Positions 50,136 to 57,762 of a DNA stretch of 64,000 nucleotides are shown in pieces. Position numbers and translations under genes: made by a program. The notes beneath the pieces were generated by a model. The model ran no database searches. It saw only the letters and a list, made by a program, of their open reading frames with translations, and was not told the DNA's origin. The first letter of the stretch is position 1; each line of letters opens with the position of its first letter. Source of the DNA: CAZNPW01 sp964575185 (lineage in GTDB: Bacteria; Pseudomonadota; Alphaproteobacteria; Rhodobacterales; Rhodobacteraceae); the NCBI GenBank assembly GCA_964575185.1, contig CAZNPW010000003.1:1-64000 (forward strand), given 5' to 3'.

Positions 50136-50166
50136 GAGCGCGGGGCGAACCTTCCGCCCCGCGCTC
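50136..50166 (-). terminator. Terminator after the early operon, proximal
   Basis: Perfect 12-bp arms GAGCGCGGGGCG and CGCCCCGCGCTC with a 7-base loop, followed on the minus strand by TTTGA. It lies about 100 bases past the last early gene (the ASCH protein). Confidence 0.7.
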
Positions 50167-50214
50167 GACATTACCGGCCCGCCCTGCGCCTGGGCAGGGG
50201 GGCGGGTAAAGATC

Positions 50215-50234
50215 GCGGGACAGCAGGGTTGGCA
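50215..50234 (+). repeat. Internal copy of the prophage-end 20-mer
   Basis: GCGGGACAGCAGGGTTGGCA differs at one base from the two tandem 20-mers at the left prophage end and has the same orientation. It lies between the last early gene and its terminators. The rest of the gap 49,793-50,266 holds two terminators and the leader RNA region; I see no gene there. Confidence 0.65.
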
Positions 50235-50266
50235 AACGGCGCGTTTCGCGAAGCCGCGCGCGGGGC

Positions 50267-50677
50267 TCATGCCGCCACCCCCATTGCCTCGAGGGGTGCC
50301 GCCCATTCGATCAGGACCCCCTCGAACCGCGCGAGCGCCCGATGCTTCTCGCGCCAGAACCGCGCCATGTCGTCCGCGTCCCGGAACCCGTCGCGCAGCG
50401 CGAAGTCGTCGAGGTCCAGCACCCGGCAGCCGCCCGCCCAGACCCGGCCGATCTCCCCGCCGGGGCCGAAGCGCATGTCGAGCTCCAGCACGTCCGTGCA
50501 GCGCACGTCCCGGACGATCTTCGCGGCCTCGGGCCCGCGCAGCCCGACATACAGCTGGATCAGCTCCCCCCGCCGCGCATGCCGCCCGGGCAGCGCCCGC
50601 GGTGCGCGGATCGTCTGGCGCTTGTACCCCTGCCGGATCGGCTCCACGAACCGCGGGTCGAAGGTGTAGGCGACCAT
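50267..50677 (-). CDS. ASCH-domain protein
   Basis: A 136-residue protein: MVAYTFDPRFVEPIRQGYKRQTIRAPRALPGRHARRGELIQLYVGLRGPEAAKIVRDVRCTDVLELD, then DDMARFWREKHRALARFEGVLIEW. This is the ASCH pattern ('f...f...I..G.K.qTiR........Gd.i.ly.g.r...a..i......v'), a PUA-like fold linked to RNA or modified nucleotides; one studied bacterial member is an amidohydrolase. It is the last gene of the early operon. Confidence 0.8.
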   Translation of the reverse strand: MVAYTFDPRFVEPIRQGYKRQTIRAPRALPGRHARRGELIQLYVGLRGPEAAKIVRDVRCTDVLELDMRFGPGGEIGRVWAGGCRVLDLDDFALRDGFRDADDMARFWREKHRALARFEGVLIEWAAPLEAMGVAA

Positions 50678-50955
50678 CACACCACTCCCGCCTTGCGCGT
50701 AGCCGTGATCCAGTTCCTGACCGCGCCGGCCAGCCCATCGTTCGCCGACGCCCGCCGCCCGCAGATGCGGACCCAGGCGGGCTCCGAGGTGTGGCCGAAC
50801 GCCCCGCCCTCGCGGCGGATCGCCTCGATCATCGCGAGCACCTCGCGCGCGTGGATCGCTGCATCGACATGCCGCGGCGTCCGGCACTGGCCGAGCTGCG
50901 CCTCCAGCCGGTCCGCCACGGCGAGGGCGTGCGTGTCGGGAGTAGGGCCGGTCAT
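50677..50955 (-). CDS. Small phage early protein
   Basis: A 92-residue protein: TGPTPDTHALAVADRLEAQLGQCRTPRHVDAAIHAREVLAMIEAIRREGGAFGHTSEPAWVRICGRRASANDGLAGAVRNWITATRKAG. Mostly helical with two Cys far apart. It overlaps the ASCH gene by one base and the next gene by 4 bases. The function is unknown. Confidence 0.6.
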   Translation of the reverse strand: MTGPTPDTHALAVADRLEAQLGQCRTPRHVDAAIHAREVLAMIEAIRREGGAFGHTSEPAWVRICGRRASANDGLAGAVRNWITATRKAGVV

Positions 50956-51197
50956 TGCGCCCTCCCCAGTCGCATGACGACGGCGTCGTGCATGCCGTCG
51001 AGCATCCGGATCACTTGCGACTGGCCGTCGGGGTGCAGATTGTCGACGACCGCGGCGAAGGACAGCATCCAGCCGTGCCAGGCGTCCTCGTCGTCCAAAA
51101 GCCCGTCGAGCGCCCACAGCGTTTCAACCAGGTGCGCGGCGTCGTCGTTGAAGGCCTCGGCAAGTTCGTCGGTGCCCACGGAAGCAAGGATGTCCAT
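50952..51197 (-). CDS. Small acidic phage early protein
   Basis: An 81-residue, strongly acidic helical protein (DILASVGTDELAEAFNDDAAHLVETLWALDGLLDDEDAWHGWMLSFAAVVDNLH). The acidic surface would suit a DNA mimic or protein inhibitor, but that is speculation. It lies 10 bases after gam with overlaps downstream. Confidence 0.6.
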   Translation of the reverse strand: MDILASVGTDELAEAFNDDAAHLVETLWALDGLLDDEDAWHGWMLSFAAVVDNLHPDGQSQVIRMLDGMHDAVVMRLGRAQ

Positions 51198-51207
51198 TCC
51201 CGCCCCC

Positions 51208-51729
51208 TCACGCCTTCGCCGAGGCCGAGGTCATCTCGGCCGGCTCGATCACGAAGTCCTCGCCCTCGCTCGCGATGGTCACGCCCGCGATGGCGCCCGC
51301 CCGCTCCGGGTCGGCCAGCATCGCCTCCTTGTTCGGCTCCTCGCGGACGCGGACGAAGTCGGTGGCCCCGACCGCCTTGCAGGCCGCGATCACCGCCTCG
51401 ACCCCGCGCAGCGTCACGCGCGGCGGCCGCGACCGCCACAGGACGCGCCCCGTCCCGAACTCGTGGAACTTGACCCGGCCCGTCAGCGTCCCGCGGTTCG
51501 CCTCGCACCAGACCTGGACGCCGCGCTCGGTCTCGGCGAGCTCGGCCGCGGCCTGCGCCGTCGCCCGCTCGAAGTCCTCCCCCGCCTGCTGGATCACCGC
51601 GTCGGCCTCGGCCTTCTTGCCCGCGATGAAGCGGCGCAGCTCGCCCACCCGCGCGACGCCGGCCGCGGCCTCTTCGCGCGACTGCGGCACCGCCAGCAGG
51701 GCGGCGGATTTCGGTTTACGGCTGGCCAT
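51208..51729 (-). CDS. gam: Gam-like host-nuclease inhibitor
   Basis: A 173-residue protein of the Mu Gam family: VARVGELRRFIAGKKAEADAVIQQAGEDFERATAQAAAELAETERGVQVWCEANRGTLTGRVKFHEFGTGRVLWRSRPPRVTLRGVEAVIAACKAVGATDFVRVREEPNKEAMLADPERAGAIAGVTI. Long helices then the 'G.v.wr..pp.v...g.e.vi' core are diagnostic. Gam binds linear DNA ends like eukaryotic Ku and protects phage DNA from RecBCD-type exonucleases. It lies in the early block, as in Mu. Confidence 0.92.
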   Translation of the reverse strand: MASRKPKSAALLAVPQSREEAAAGVARVGELRRFIAGKKAEADAVIQQAGEDFERATAQAAAELAETERGVQVWCEANRGTLTGRVKFHEFGTGRVLWRSRPPRVTLRGVEAVIAACKAVGATDFVRVREEPNKEAMLADPERAGAIAGVTIASEGEDFVIEPAEMTSASAKA

Positions 51730-51973
51730 CGGGGCCTCCTGTCTGGGTGGGGAACAGCGTCAGCCGGGCGGGCACCGTCTCGCCCGGCAGGGTCACGATC
51801 AGGCCGAGCGCGACCAGCGCGCCCGCCATCGCGGCGATCTCGTCGACCGACAACCCGGTCAGCGCGCGCATGTCGTCGCGCACCACCTTGCCGACGGCCC
51901 GGCTGGCGACGGCCAGCATCTCGTCCTGCGCCCAAGGGCGCACCAGGTCGATGGCTGCGATCGGGCGGATCAT
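51716..51973 (-). CDS. Small phage early protein, winged-helix-like
   Basis: An 85-residue protein: MIRPIAAIDLVRPWAQDEMLAVASRAVGKVVRDDMRALTGLSVDEIAAMAGALVALGLIVTLPGETVPARLTLFPTQ. The helix-helix-strand order with 'tgls.deiaam...L...glI...pg' looks like a winged helix. Its stop overlaps the gam start by 14 bases and its start overlaps the upstream stop by 4 bases. Confidence 0.6.
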   Translation of the reverse strand: MIRPIAAIDLVRPWAQDEMLAVASRAVGKVVRDDMRALTGLSVDEIAAMAGALVALGLIVTLPGETVPARLTLFPTQTGGPDGQP

Positions 51974-52470
51974 GCCGCAGCCTCCCCGCCCGTCTCGCGG
52001 TCCATCAGCGCCCGCAGGCCCGACAGCCGCGTCTCGTCGCCCAGGCCCGGCGCGCGCAGCAGCGCGTCGACCGAGACGAGTGTCGCGACCAGCCCCTCGA
52101 ACTCCGCCACCGTGGGCTGGCCGCGCGCGCTCGCCTGCCGCACCAGCCGCATCGCGCCGCGCGGGTGCAGGTCGCGCAATCGCCGCTCGACCCGCAGCCG
52201 CCAGTCCTCGATCTCGCGGGCCGTATGCTGCAGAACCGCCGCCTCGCCGCGCAGCAGGGCGACCGCCTCGCTGATCGTGCTGGCATCCCGCCCGCCGAAC
52301 CGCGCACCCATCTGGCCGTGGGTCGCAGGCGTCATGTCGCGGATCAGCAGCCACAGCACCTTGCGCTGTCGCCGCAGGGCCGAATTGCCGTAGTGACCGG
52401 TCAGGTCGCCGGCCGTCCACTGCGACACCTCGGCAAAGGCCGCGATGATCGCCTCCATCTGCGCGCTCAT
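51970..52470 (-). CDS. Phage early protein with DnaA domain IV-like motif
   Basis: A 166-residue protein. Residues 36-70 read QRKVLWLLIRDMTPATHGQMGARFGGRDASTISEAV. This closely follows the DNA-recognition domain of the replication initiator DnaA, where the helix ends 'IG..FGGRDHTTV'. The rest (REIEDWRLRVERRLRDLHPRG) is helical and differs from DnaA, and there is no AAA domain. It may bind DnaA boxes or phage sites and influence host replication or regulate phage genes. It overlaps both neighbours by 4 bases. Confidence 0.7.
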   Translation of the reverse strand: MSAQMEAIIAAFAEVSQWTAGDLTGHYGNSALRRQRKVLWLLIRDMTPATHGQMGARFGGRDASTISEAVALLRGEAAVLQHTAREIEDWRLRVERRLRDLHPRGAMRLVRQASARGQPTVAEFEGLVATLVSVDALLRAPGLGDETRLSGLRALMDRETGGEAAA

Positions 52471-52859
52471 GCCTGCACCTCCCCCGTCGGCGGGGTGAAC
52501 CGCACGCACCGCCGGCAGGCGCGGTACATCTGCACCCGCTGGCCGTTCGTGTTCCCGAAGCTCCGCGCCTTCTCGCGCCACCCACGACAGGTCGCCGGGC
52601 TGATGCCCCCCAGCGCCGGGCAGTCGATCGAAAGCCCTTCGAAAGCCCCCTCGAAGACCTCCTGCACGGCCGGATAGCTGCCCTGATAGACGCGGTTCAG
52701 GACCTGGCTGATCACGGTCGGCGAATAGTCCATGCGCTTGGCCACCTGCGCCTGGCTCGCGTCGGCGCAGGCCCGCGCCATCTCCGCGACCCACCGCGGC
52801 AGGTCCGCGCCCCAGGCCGTCCGGGCCTTGTCGAGCGCGGTCATCTGCGGGGCGTTCAT
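52467..52859 (-). CDS. Phage helix-turn-helix protein
   Basis: A 130-residue protein. The HTH segment DASQAQVAKRMDYSPTVISQVLNRVYQGSYPAVQEVFEGAFEG lies at residues 32-75 and is of the XRE/Cro type. The C-terminus has MYRACRRCVRFTPPTG with a CRRC pair. It is often seen next to MuB in rhodobacterial Mu-like phages. It probably controls early genes. Start and stop overlap neighbours by 4 bases. Confidence 0.7.
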   Translation of the reverse strand: MNAPQMTALDKARTAWGADLPRWVAEMARACADASQAQVAKRMDYSPTVISQVLNRVYQGSYPAVQEVFEGAFEGLSIDCPALGGISPATCRGWREKARSFGNTNGQRVQMYRACRRCVRFTPPTGEVQA

Positions 52860-53428
52860 GCGACACCCCCGATCTCGACGTTCGTCCCGATGTTCGGGTC
52901 GTGCAGCATCTGCACCCGACGTGCCCGCGGCGCGAAGGGGCCGGTGTTCTTCAGCAGCCGGTAGATCGCCTCCACCCCGCGCGCGGGATCGGCCTTCCGC
53001 GCCACCCGCAGGTAGCCCGCCTTCACCAGCACCTGGCAGTAGGCCCGCGCCTCCTCGACCGTCACGCGGGTGACGCCGGTATCGGCCAGCGCGGCCAGCT
53101 CGACCGGCGACACCGACCCGTGACTGCGCAGCGCCAGCCACATGTTGTCCTCGGCGGCGCGGTGCCGCGGCGCGGGCGGCGGCACATAGGCCGGGTCGAC
53201 CGACCACAGCTTCCGCATCGACCCGCCGCCTTCACGCACGACCACCAGCGCGCCGGCCTTTGCCCAACCCCGCAGGATCGACGTCGCGCGGTCATGACGG
53301 ATCTTCAGCGCCACGGCGATCTCGCCATAGCCGAAGGGCTGGCCCTCCTTCGTCATCCGCTGCGCGACGGCCCAGGCGGCGCGCTTGGCATCGGCATAGC
53401 CGACACAGTGAGAGTACTGCTTGGTCAT
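52856..53428 (-). CDS. Phage protein with two winged-helix-like segments
   Basis: A 190-residue protein: KRAAWAVAQRMTKEGQPFGYGEIAVALKIRHDRATSILRGWAKAGALVVVREGGGSMRKLWSVD (first winged helix), then DNMWLALRSHGSVSPVELAALADTGVTRVTVEEARAYCQVLVKAGYLRV (second). It resembles phage replication-type wHTH proteins. It lies between MuB and the XRE-like gene, with 4-base overlaps. DNA-binding is likely; the exact role is unknown. Confidence 0.65.
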   Translation of the reverse strand: MTKQYSHCVGYADAKRAAWAVAQRMTKEGQPFGYGEIAVALKIRHDRATSILRGWAKAGALVVVREGGGSMRKLWSVDPAYVPPPAPRHRAAEDNMWLALRSHGSVSPVELAALADTGVTRVTVEEARAYCQVLVKAGYLRVARKADPARGVEAIYRLLKNTGPFAPRARRVQMLHDPNIGTNVEIGGVA

Positions 53429-54183
53429 GCCGCGGCCCGCCGCGCTTCCGGGGCAAGCCCCGTCGGAAACACGGTACCGCCCCAGGCCGCGCGGGTGACC
53501 GTGGCGATCCCCTCGCGGGCGGCGAACTCGCGCACGAGGTCGAGGTTCACGACCACCCGCCGGATCGACCCGTGCGCGTGCTTCAAGAGCAGGTCCTTCA
53601 GCGCATCGTCGATCGTCAGGCCGCGGCAGTACAGGCCCGCCAGCTGGTCCACGTCCTTCCGGGTCGCCGGCTGCGCGGCGATCCAGTCGAGCATCCGCCC
53701 GTGCACCCGCTCCCACCGCTGCAGCGTCTGCGGCAAGAGCTCCTCGCCGATCAGGATCACCGGCACCTGGCAGCTCTCGTAGATGTCGCGCACATGCTCG
53801 ATCATCCCGTGCTTCGCCAAATGGTCGGCTTCGTCGATGATCAGGGGCGTCTCGGTCACGCCCAGCCGCTCGCTGATCGTGTCGATCATGTCGGCGATGG
53901 ACCCGCGGGGTTTCACGCCCAGCTCGATCAGGATCGCCTCGCACAGCTTGCGGCTGGTCCAGGCGCTCTTCACCTGCACCAGCTTCGCGTCGTAGCGGTT
54001 GGCGCACCAGGTGCTCGCCATGCTTTTGCCGTAGCCCGAGGGGCCATAGAAGCAGGCCATCCCCGGCAGCCCGTAGGACCTGTTCTTCACCCGCTCGATC
54101 AGCAGCCCCAGCGCGGTCACGTTGCGCAACACCGCGAAGTTGTTGCCCCCAGCCCTGTTGTCCGGCGTCGTCTCGTCTGGCAT
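53425..54183 (-). CDS. MuB-like AAA+ ATPase (target selector)
   Basis: A 252-residue protein. Walker A is FYGPSGYGKSMAST (residues 45-58) and Walker B is PLIIDEADHLAKHGMIEHV (Asp117-Glu118). Later there is a sensor-like VPVILIGEELLPQTL. The C-terminal helical part (LTIDDALKDLLLKHAHGSIRRVVVNLDLV) is normal for MuB/TniB relatives. In Mu, MuB binds target DNA as a filament, stimulates MuA and gives target immunity. The gene lies 61 bases after muA. Confidence 0.92.
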   Translation of the reverse strand: MPDETTPDNRAGGNNFAVLRNVTALGLLIERVKNRSYGLPGMACFYGPSGYGKSMASTWCANRYDAKLVQVKSAWTSRKLCEAILIELGVKPRGSIADMIDTISERLGVTETPLIIDEADHLAKHGMIEHVRDIYESCQVPVILIGEELLPQTLQRWERVHGRMLDWIAAQPATRKDVDQLAGLYCRGLTIDDALKDLLLKHAHGSIRRVVVNLDLVREFAAREGIATVTRAAWGGTVFPTGLAPEARRAAA

Positions 54184-54244
54184 CCTTGTCTCCTCTGCCC
54201 CACCCGACCGCCGGTGGCCCTGCCAGGCCCCGGCGGCATTCCCT

Positions 54245-56362
54245 TCACCCGAACAGCGCGTCCCCGACCTCGTCCCAGGCCATCTTCTCGGCGCGGTATT
54301 CGTTGCTCGTCTGGTAGATCGACAGCCACCGCTGCTGGTCCGCCGTCACCGCCTCGCCGCGCTCCAGCGCCCGGGACAGCTCCAGCGCGCGGCGGAACCG
54401 GTCGCGGCTGTCCTCGGCCGCGGGCGCGGCGCGCCGGCTGTCGAGGTCGGTGATCATCGCCTGCTGCACCGCGGCCTCGCGCGGCGTCATCGGCGCGGCC
54501 TCGGGCGCGCGCCCGGGCTTGCCGAACATCGCCCGCACGACCTTCGCCTCCGGGGCAGCGGCGGGCGCGGCAGGCGCGAGGGCGTCGAGCGCAACCCCCA
54601 GCTCGCGCGCCGACAGCTTGCGATGCGCCGCCAGCGCCGCCTTCTCGCGCGCCATGAACTCGCGCCGGGCACGGGCCAGCAGCCGCGCCTCCTCGCTGTC
54701 CGCGAACCCCGCCTTCACCTGGCAGGGGGCCTCGCCGAGGTACCGGCCATCGGCGGCGTAGACGTGCAGCCCGGCCCACAGGTCCGCCGGATCGAACCGC
54801 ACGATCAGCCGCTCGCCCGCAACCCGGTGCATCCAGTCGGCCCAGTAGGCGTTGCCCTGGAACATGACCCGGCCGGTCTTGCGCTCGGCGGTGATCCCCT
54901 CGGCCCCGAGCAGCCACAGCCGCCGCTGCGCCTCGGTCGCCCGCGTCACGCCCGCGGTCGGGTAGGCCTCGTCGAACACCGCGGCGAAGGACCGCCCGCA
55001 GGCCACCTCCGACCGCCGCCCGACCCGCGTGTTGTGCTCCTCGATCCCCTCGCCCAGCACCCGCAGGAAGTCCGCCAGCGGCACCGCGCGGCTGCCGTAA
55101 TCCTCGGGCTTCGCATCTGGCCGGTTGCCCGTGTAGGCCCCGTCGAACCGCGGGTCCTTGGCGATGCCGTCGCACATGTCGCGGAACGCCCGCTCGATGG
55201 GCTTGCTCTGCCCGCTGTACGGCGTCGCCCAGTGGATCCGGCAGCCGAGCTCGACGAACAGCCCCGGCACGTCGTCCTCGCGCACCTTGAAGCGGTACCG
55301 CGTCGGCGCGCCGCCCGTCAGCGCCTTCGCCGCGAACTCGCGGCCGTTGTCCAGCAGCACCGCCTGCGGAATGCCCCAGGTCTCGATCATGTCCCCGGCG
55401 GCGAGCTTCACGCAGACCGCGTTGGGGGTCTGGTCCACGCGCCAGGCGAGGATGCGGCCCGAGAACACATCCTGGAACGCCACCATCTGCGGACGGCCGA
55501 CGAAAGGCCCGCCCGCGTCGCCCCGCTCGACCGGCCACTGCACGAAGACGTCGAACTTGTGGAAGTCCGCGTTGACGATCTCGAGCGGCCGGAGCGCCGT
55601 CTTGTCGCGCTGCTGCGGCGGGAACTTCGCCTTCAGCGCATCGACCCCGCGCCGCGCCAGCGTGACCGTGGTCCCCGACACCTCGCGGTCGAACGCCCGC
55701 CGGGCCGTTTTCGCGTCGAGCACGGCCCATCCCTGCGCCGCCGCCGTCCGCATCGCGCGGCGATGGACGCTCGCGAAGGAAGGACCCGCGGGGCGCAGAT
55801 AGTCCGACTTGATCCAGTCCATGAACTCGGGCGCGACCTTCCGCGCCCGTTCCTGCGGCACCGCCCGGTTGCGCGGCGCGAGGTAGGGCAGGCGGTCGCA
55901 GGCCGGGATGCCCTCGATCATCGCGAGCCACGACCAGATCGTGCGGGCGCCCGTGCGCTCCGGCCCGGCCACCAGCTGCACGGACAGGAACTTGCCGTGA
56001 AGCGGCTCCAGGCCCTCGACCATCTGAACGATGCGCAACCGCTCGCGGGCCCGCTCTTTTACGGCCTCCGGCAGACCTTCGAACCACGCCCAGGCCTCGT
56101 CTCGCCCCATCGTGGGCGCGAGGGCCGTGGGCAGCGACGCGCTCTTCAGCAGCGCCGCCTGCGCGCGGCTTGGCAGCAGCGTCCAGTGATACTCCCATCC
56201 GCCTCCCCGGCCGGACCGGCGACGGGCCAGGCTGGTGTCGCGCCAGCCCTGGCGGGCGATCACCTTCTCGACCGACCGCTGAACGGAAGGAACGTCCGGC
56301 AGCGCGGCCGCCGCGATCTCGGCCGATGTCCACCACTCCTGCGCGGGGGCCGGGCCGGTCAT
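54245..56362 (-). CDS. Mu-type transposase (MuA-like DDE integrase)
   Basis: A 705-residue transposase. The N-terminal HTH part is EWWTSAEIAAAALPDVPSVQRSVEKVIARQGW. The RNase H-like core has Asp266 (EIVNADFHKFDVFV), Asp338 (QAVLLDNGREFAAK) and Glu390 (SKPIERAFRDMCDGIA), the complete DDE triad. The beta-barrel domain follows (FQGNAYWADWMHRVAGERLIVRFDP), and the C-terminal part probably contacts MuB. I chose the start MTGPAPAQEWW overlapping the upstream stop (ATGA). It cuts and joins the phage ends during lysogeny and replicative transposition. Confidence 0.95.
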   Translation of the reverse strand: MTGPAPAQEWWTSAEIAAAALPDVPSVQRSVEKVIARQGWRDTSLARRRSGRGGGWEYHWTLLPSRAQAALLKSASLPTALAPTMGRDEAWAWFEGLPEAVKERARERLRIVQMVEGLEPLHGKFLSVQLVAGPERTGARTIWSWLAMIEGIPACDRLPYLAPRNRAVPQERARKVAPEFMDWIKSDYLRPAGPSFASVHRRAMRTAAAQGWAVLDAKTARRAFDREVSGTTVTLARRGVDALKAKFPPQQRDKTALRPLEIVNADFHKFDVFVQWPVERGDAGGPFVGRPQMVAFQDVFSGRILAWRVDQTPNAVCVKLAAGDMIETWGIPQAVLLDNGREFAAKALTGGAPTRYRFKVREDDVPGLFVELGCRIHWATPYSGQSKPIERAFRDMCDGIAKDPRFDGAYTGNRPDAKPEDYGSRAVPLADFLRVLGEGIEEHNTRVGRRSEVACGRSFAAVFDEAYPTAGVTRATEAQRRLWLLGAEGITAERKTGRVMFQGNAYWADWMHRVAGERLIVRFDPADLWAGLHVYAADGRYLGEAPCQVKAGFADSEEARLLARARREFMAREKAALAAHRKLSARELGVALDALAPAAPAAAPEAKVVRAMFGKPGRAPEAAPMTPREAAVQQAMITDLDSRRAAPAAEDSRDRFRRALELSRALERGEAVTADQQRWLSIYQTSNEYRAEKMAWDEVGDALFG

Positions 56363-57201
56363 TCCGCGCCCTCCCCGCCGTCGACGTCGCCGATCAGGTC
56401 CAGAAGCGCATCCCGCCGGGCCGCGACGAACGCGCGCCGCGCCCTCTGCGGCACCCGCGCCCACAGCTTCTGCAAGGCCTGGAACCCCGCTTCCACGTCG
56501 TCTTGAACCGACGTTTCCGTCGGTCCGCTCTCTGCCTTAAGCGCTGCGCGGATCGTCGGTGCCTCGTTAGCGACGAAGCGGGCGATGGCCTTGGCCCGCC
56601 GTGCGACATCGCCCACTTTGGCGACGGCGATCACGTCCTGCAGCGTCACCTTCTGCCCGCAGAGGCGCATCTGCATCGCCTCGTCGTGGCTGATCATCCG
56701 CCCCGCTCGCGCGATCTTCTGAACCTGCCGGGGGGAAACAGCGCGCTTCTCGGCGACGATCTCTGCAAACGAACTCGAGTTCGCTTGCACCCCCTTCTTC
56801 GCCAGCGCCCCGGCCATGCCGCGCGCAGTCTCGGGGTGCATCTTCAGGTAGGCGTCGCTGTAGGCGGCGAGGAACAGCGCGTCGTCGAGCGGCGACATCG
56901 CCGCCCCGGCGAGGTTCTGGCTCGCCTCCATCGCCTGCGCCTCGGCGTCGGTGCAGGTCACCACCACCACCGGGATCGTGGCCGACCCCCGCCGCGTTTC
57001 GGCCGTCAGCCGGTGCAGCCCGTCGACCAGGACGTCGCCCTTCTTCGTCCGCCGGACAAGGATCGGCACGGTGAAGCCATGGTCGCCGATCACCCGGATC
57101 AGCGCCTCGACGGCGGGCTCGAAGAGCGGCCGCAGGCGGGTGCCGACGCGGATGTCGGCGACCGGCAGCGCGGTCACGGTCGTCAGGATGTCGGTGGTCA
57201 T
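56359..57201 (-). CDS. ParB/Srx-like nuclease-domain protein
   Basis: A 280-residue protein. The ParB-like N-domain is LPVADIRVGTRLRPLFEPAVEALIRVIGDHGFTVPILVRRTKKGDVLVDGLHRLTAETRRG (residues 10-70), with the conserved D-G-x-H-R. Then SQNLAGAAMSPLDDALFLAAYSDAYLKMHPE and an HTH (SFAEIVAEKRAVSPRQVQKIARAGRMI). A helical C-domain follows. It could be a partition-like, CTP-binding or regulatory protein. Upstream of MuA in a transposing phage it more likely controls genes or replication than plasmid-like segregation. Confidence 0.85.
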   Translation of the reverse strand: MTTDILTTVTALPVADIRVGTRLRPLFEPAVEALIRVIGDHGFTVPILVRRTKKGDVLVDGLHRLTAETRRGSATIPVVVVTCTDAEAQAMEASQNLAGAAMSPLDDALFLAAYSDAYLKMHPETARGMAGALAKKGVQANSSSFAEIVAEKRAVSPRQVQKIARAGRMISHDEAMQMRLCGQKVTLQDVIAVAKVGDVARRAKAIARFVANEAPTIRAALKAESGPTETSVQDDVEAGFQALQKLWARVPQRARRAFVAARRDALLDLIGDVDGGEGAE

Positions 57202-57470
57202 AGGTCGTCTGGCGCCTTCTCGGTCGGGGGTTTCGTCATCTGGTAGAACCAGACCCTCCCCCGCCCCCGCGGGTTGGGTTCCTGGACGCAACTGATCTCT
57301 GCGCCGTGGTGGCGCAGCTCGGTCATGATCGCGTTCACCGCGATCACATGGGCCTGCCGCACGATGGACCGCGTCGACCGCCGCCGGCCGTCCGCCATCA
57401 GCTGCAGCACCCGCTGCAGCCGGGGCGACGACAGCCGCGCCGCGTGGATATGGCCCATCGCCCGCGCCAT
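57198..57470 (-). CDS. Small phage winged-helix-like protein
   Basis: A 90-residue basic protein: HAARLSSPRLQRVLQLMADGRRRSTRSIVRQAHVIAVNAIMTELRHHGAEISCVQEPNPRGRGRVWFYQM. This is a short wHTH: 'sprlqrvl.lm.dg...str.I......vavn.i..eLr..G..I.....' with a final strand. Probably DNA-binding. It overlaps the GapR-like gene by one base and the ParB-like gene by 4 bases. Confidence 0.65.
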   Translation of the reverse strand: MARAMGHIHAARLSSPRLQRVLQLMADGRRRSTRSIVRQAHVIAVNAIMTELRHHGAEISCVQEPNPRGRGRVWFYQMTKPPTEKAPDDL

Positions 57471-57721
57471 CAGGCCATCCCGAGCGCGGACTTGTAGAGC
57501 TCGAGGATCGCGTCCTGCTCGGCGATGTCGTCGGGCTTGCGCCGACGCAGGGCGATGATCTTCCGCATGACCTGGGTGTCGTAGCCGCGGCCCTTCGCCT
57601 CGGCGAACAGCTCCTTGACCTGCTCGCCCAGGTCGCGCTTCTCGGCCTCCAGCTGCTCGGCCCGTTCGACGAACTGGCGCAGCTCGTCTGCGGAAACCAC
57701 GTTGGGGTCGATGTCCGGCAT
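57470..57721 (-). CDS. GapR-like protein (DUF2312)
   Basis: An 83-residue protein: SADELRQFVERAEQLEAEKRDLGEQVKELFAEAKGRGYDTQVMRKIIALRRRKPDDIAEQDAILELYKSALGMA. It matches the DUF2312/GapR family in full. Cellular GapR is an alphaproteobacterial nucleoid protein that binds overtwisted DNA ahead of replication forks. Phage copies are common in this class. Here it could help replicative transposition. Confidence 0.9.
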   Translation of the reverse strand: MPDIDPNVVSADELRQFVERAEQLEAEKRDLGEQVKELFAEAKGRGYDTQVMRKIIALRRRKPDDIAEQDAILELYKSALGMA

Positions 57722-57762
57722 TGGAGCCTCCTTGCCTCTCATGGGGTGAAACGGATGCGCCA

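Noticed and set aside
48888..50738. A 616-codon leftward frame across the antirepressor, its leader and the ASCH gene
   Set aside because: It runs through two strong terminators and overlaps several recognisable genes in other frames. Only the RNA-level signals of the region seem meaningful.
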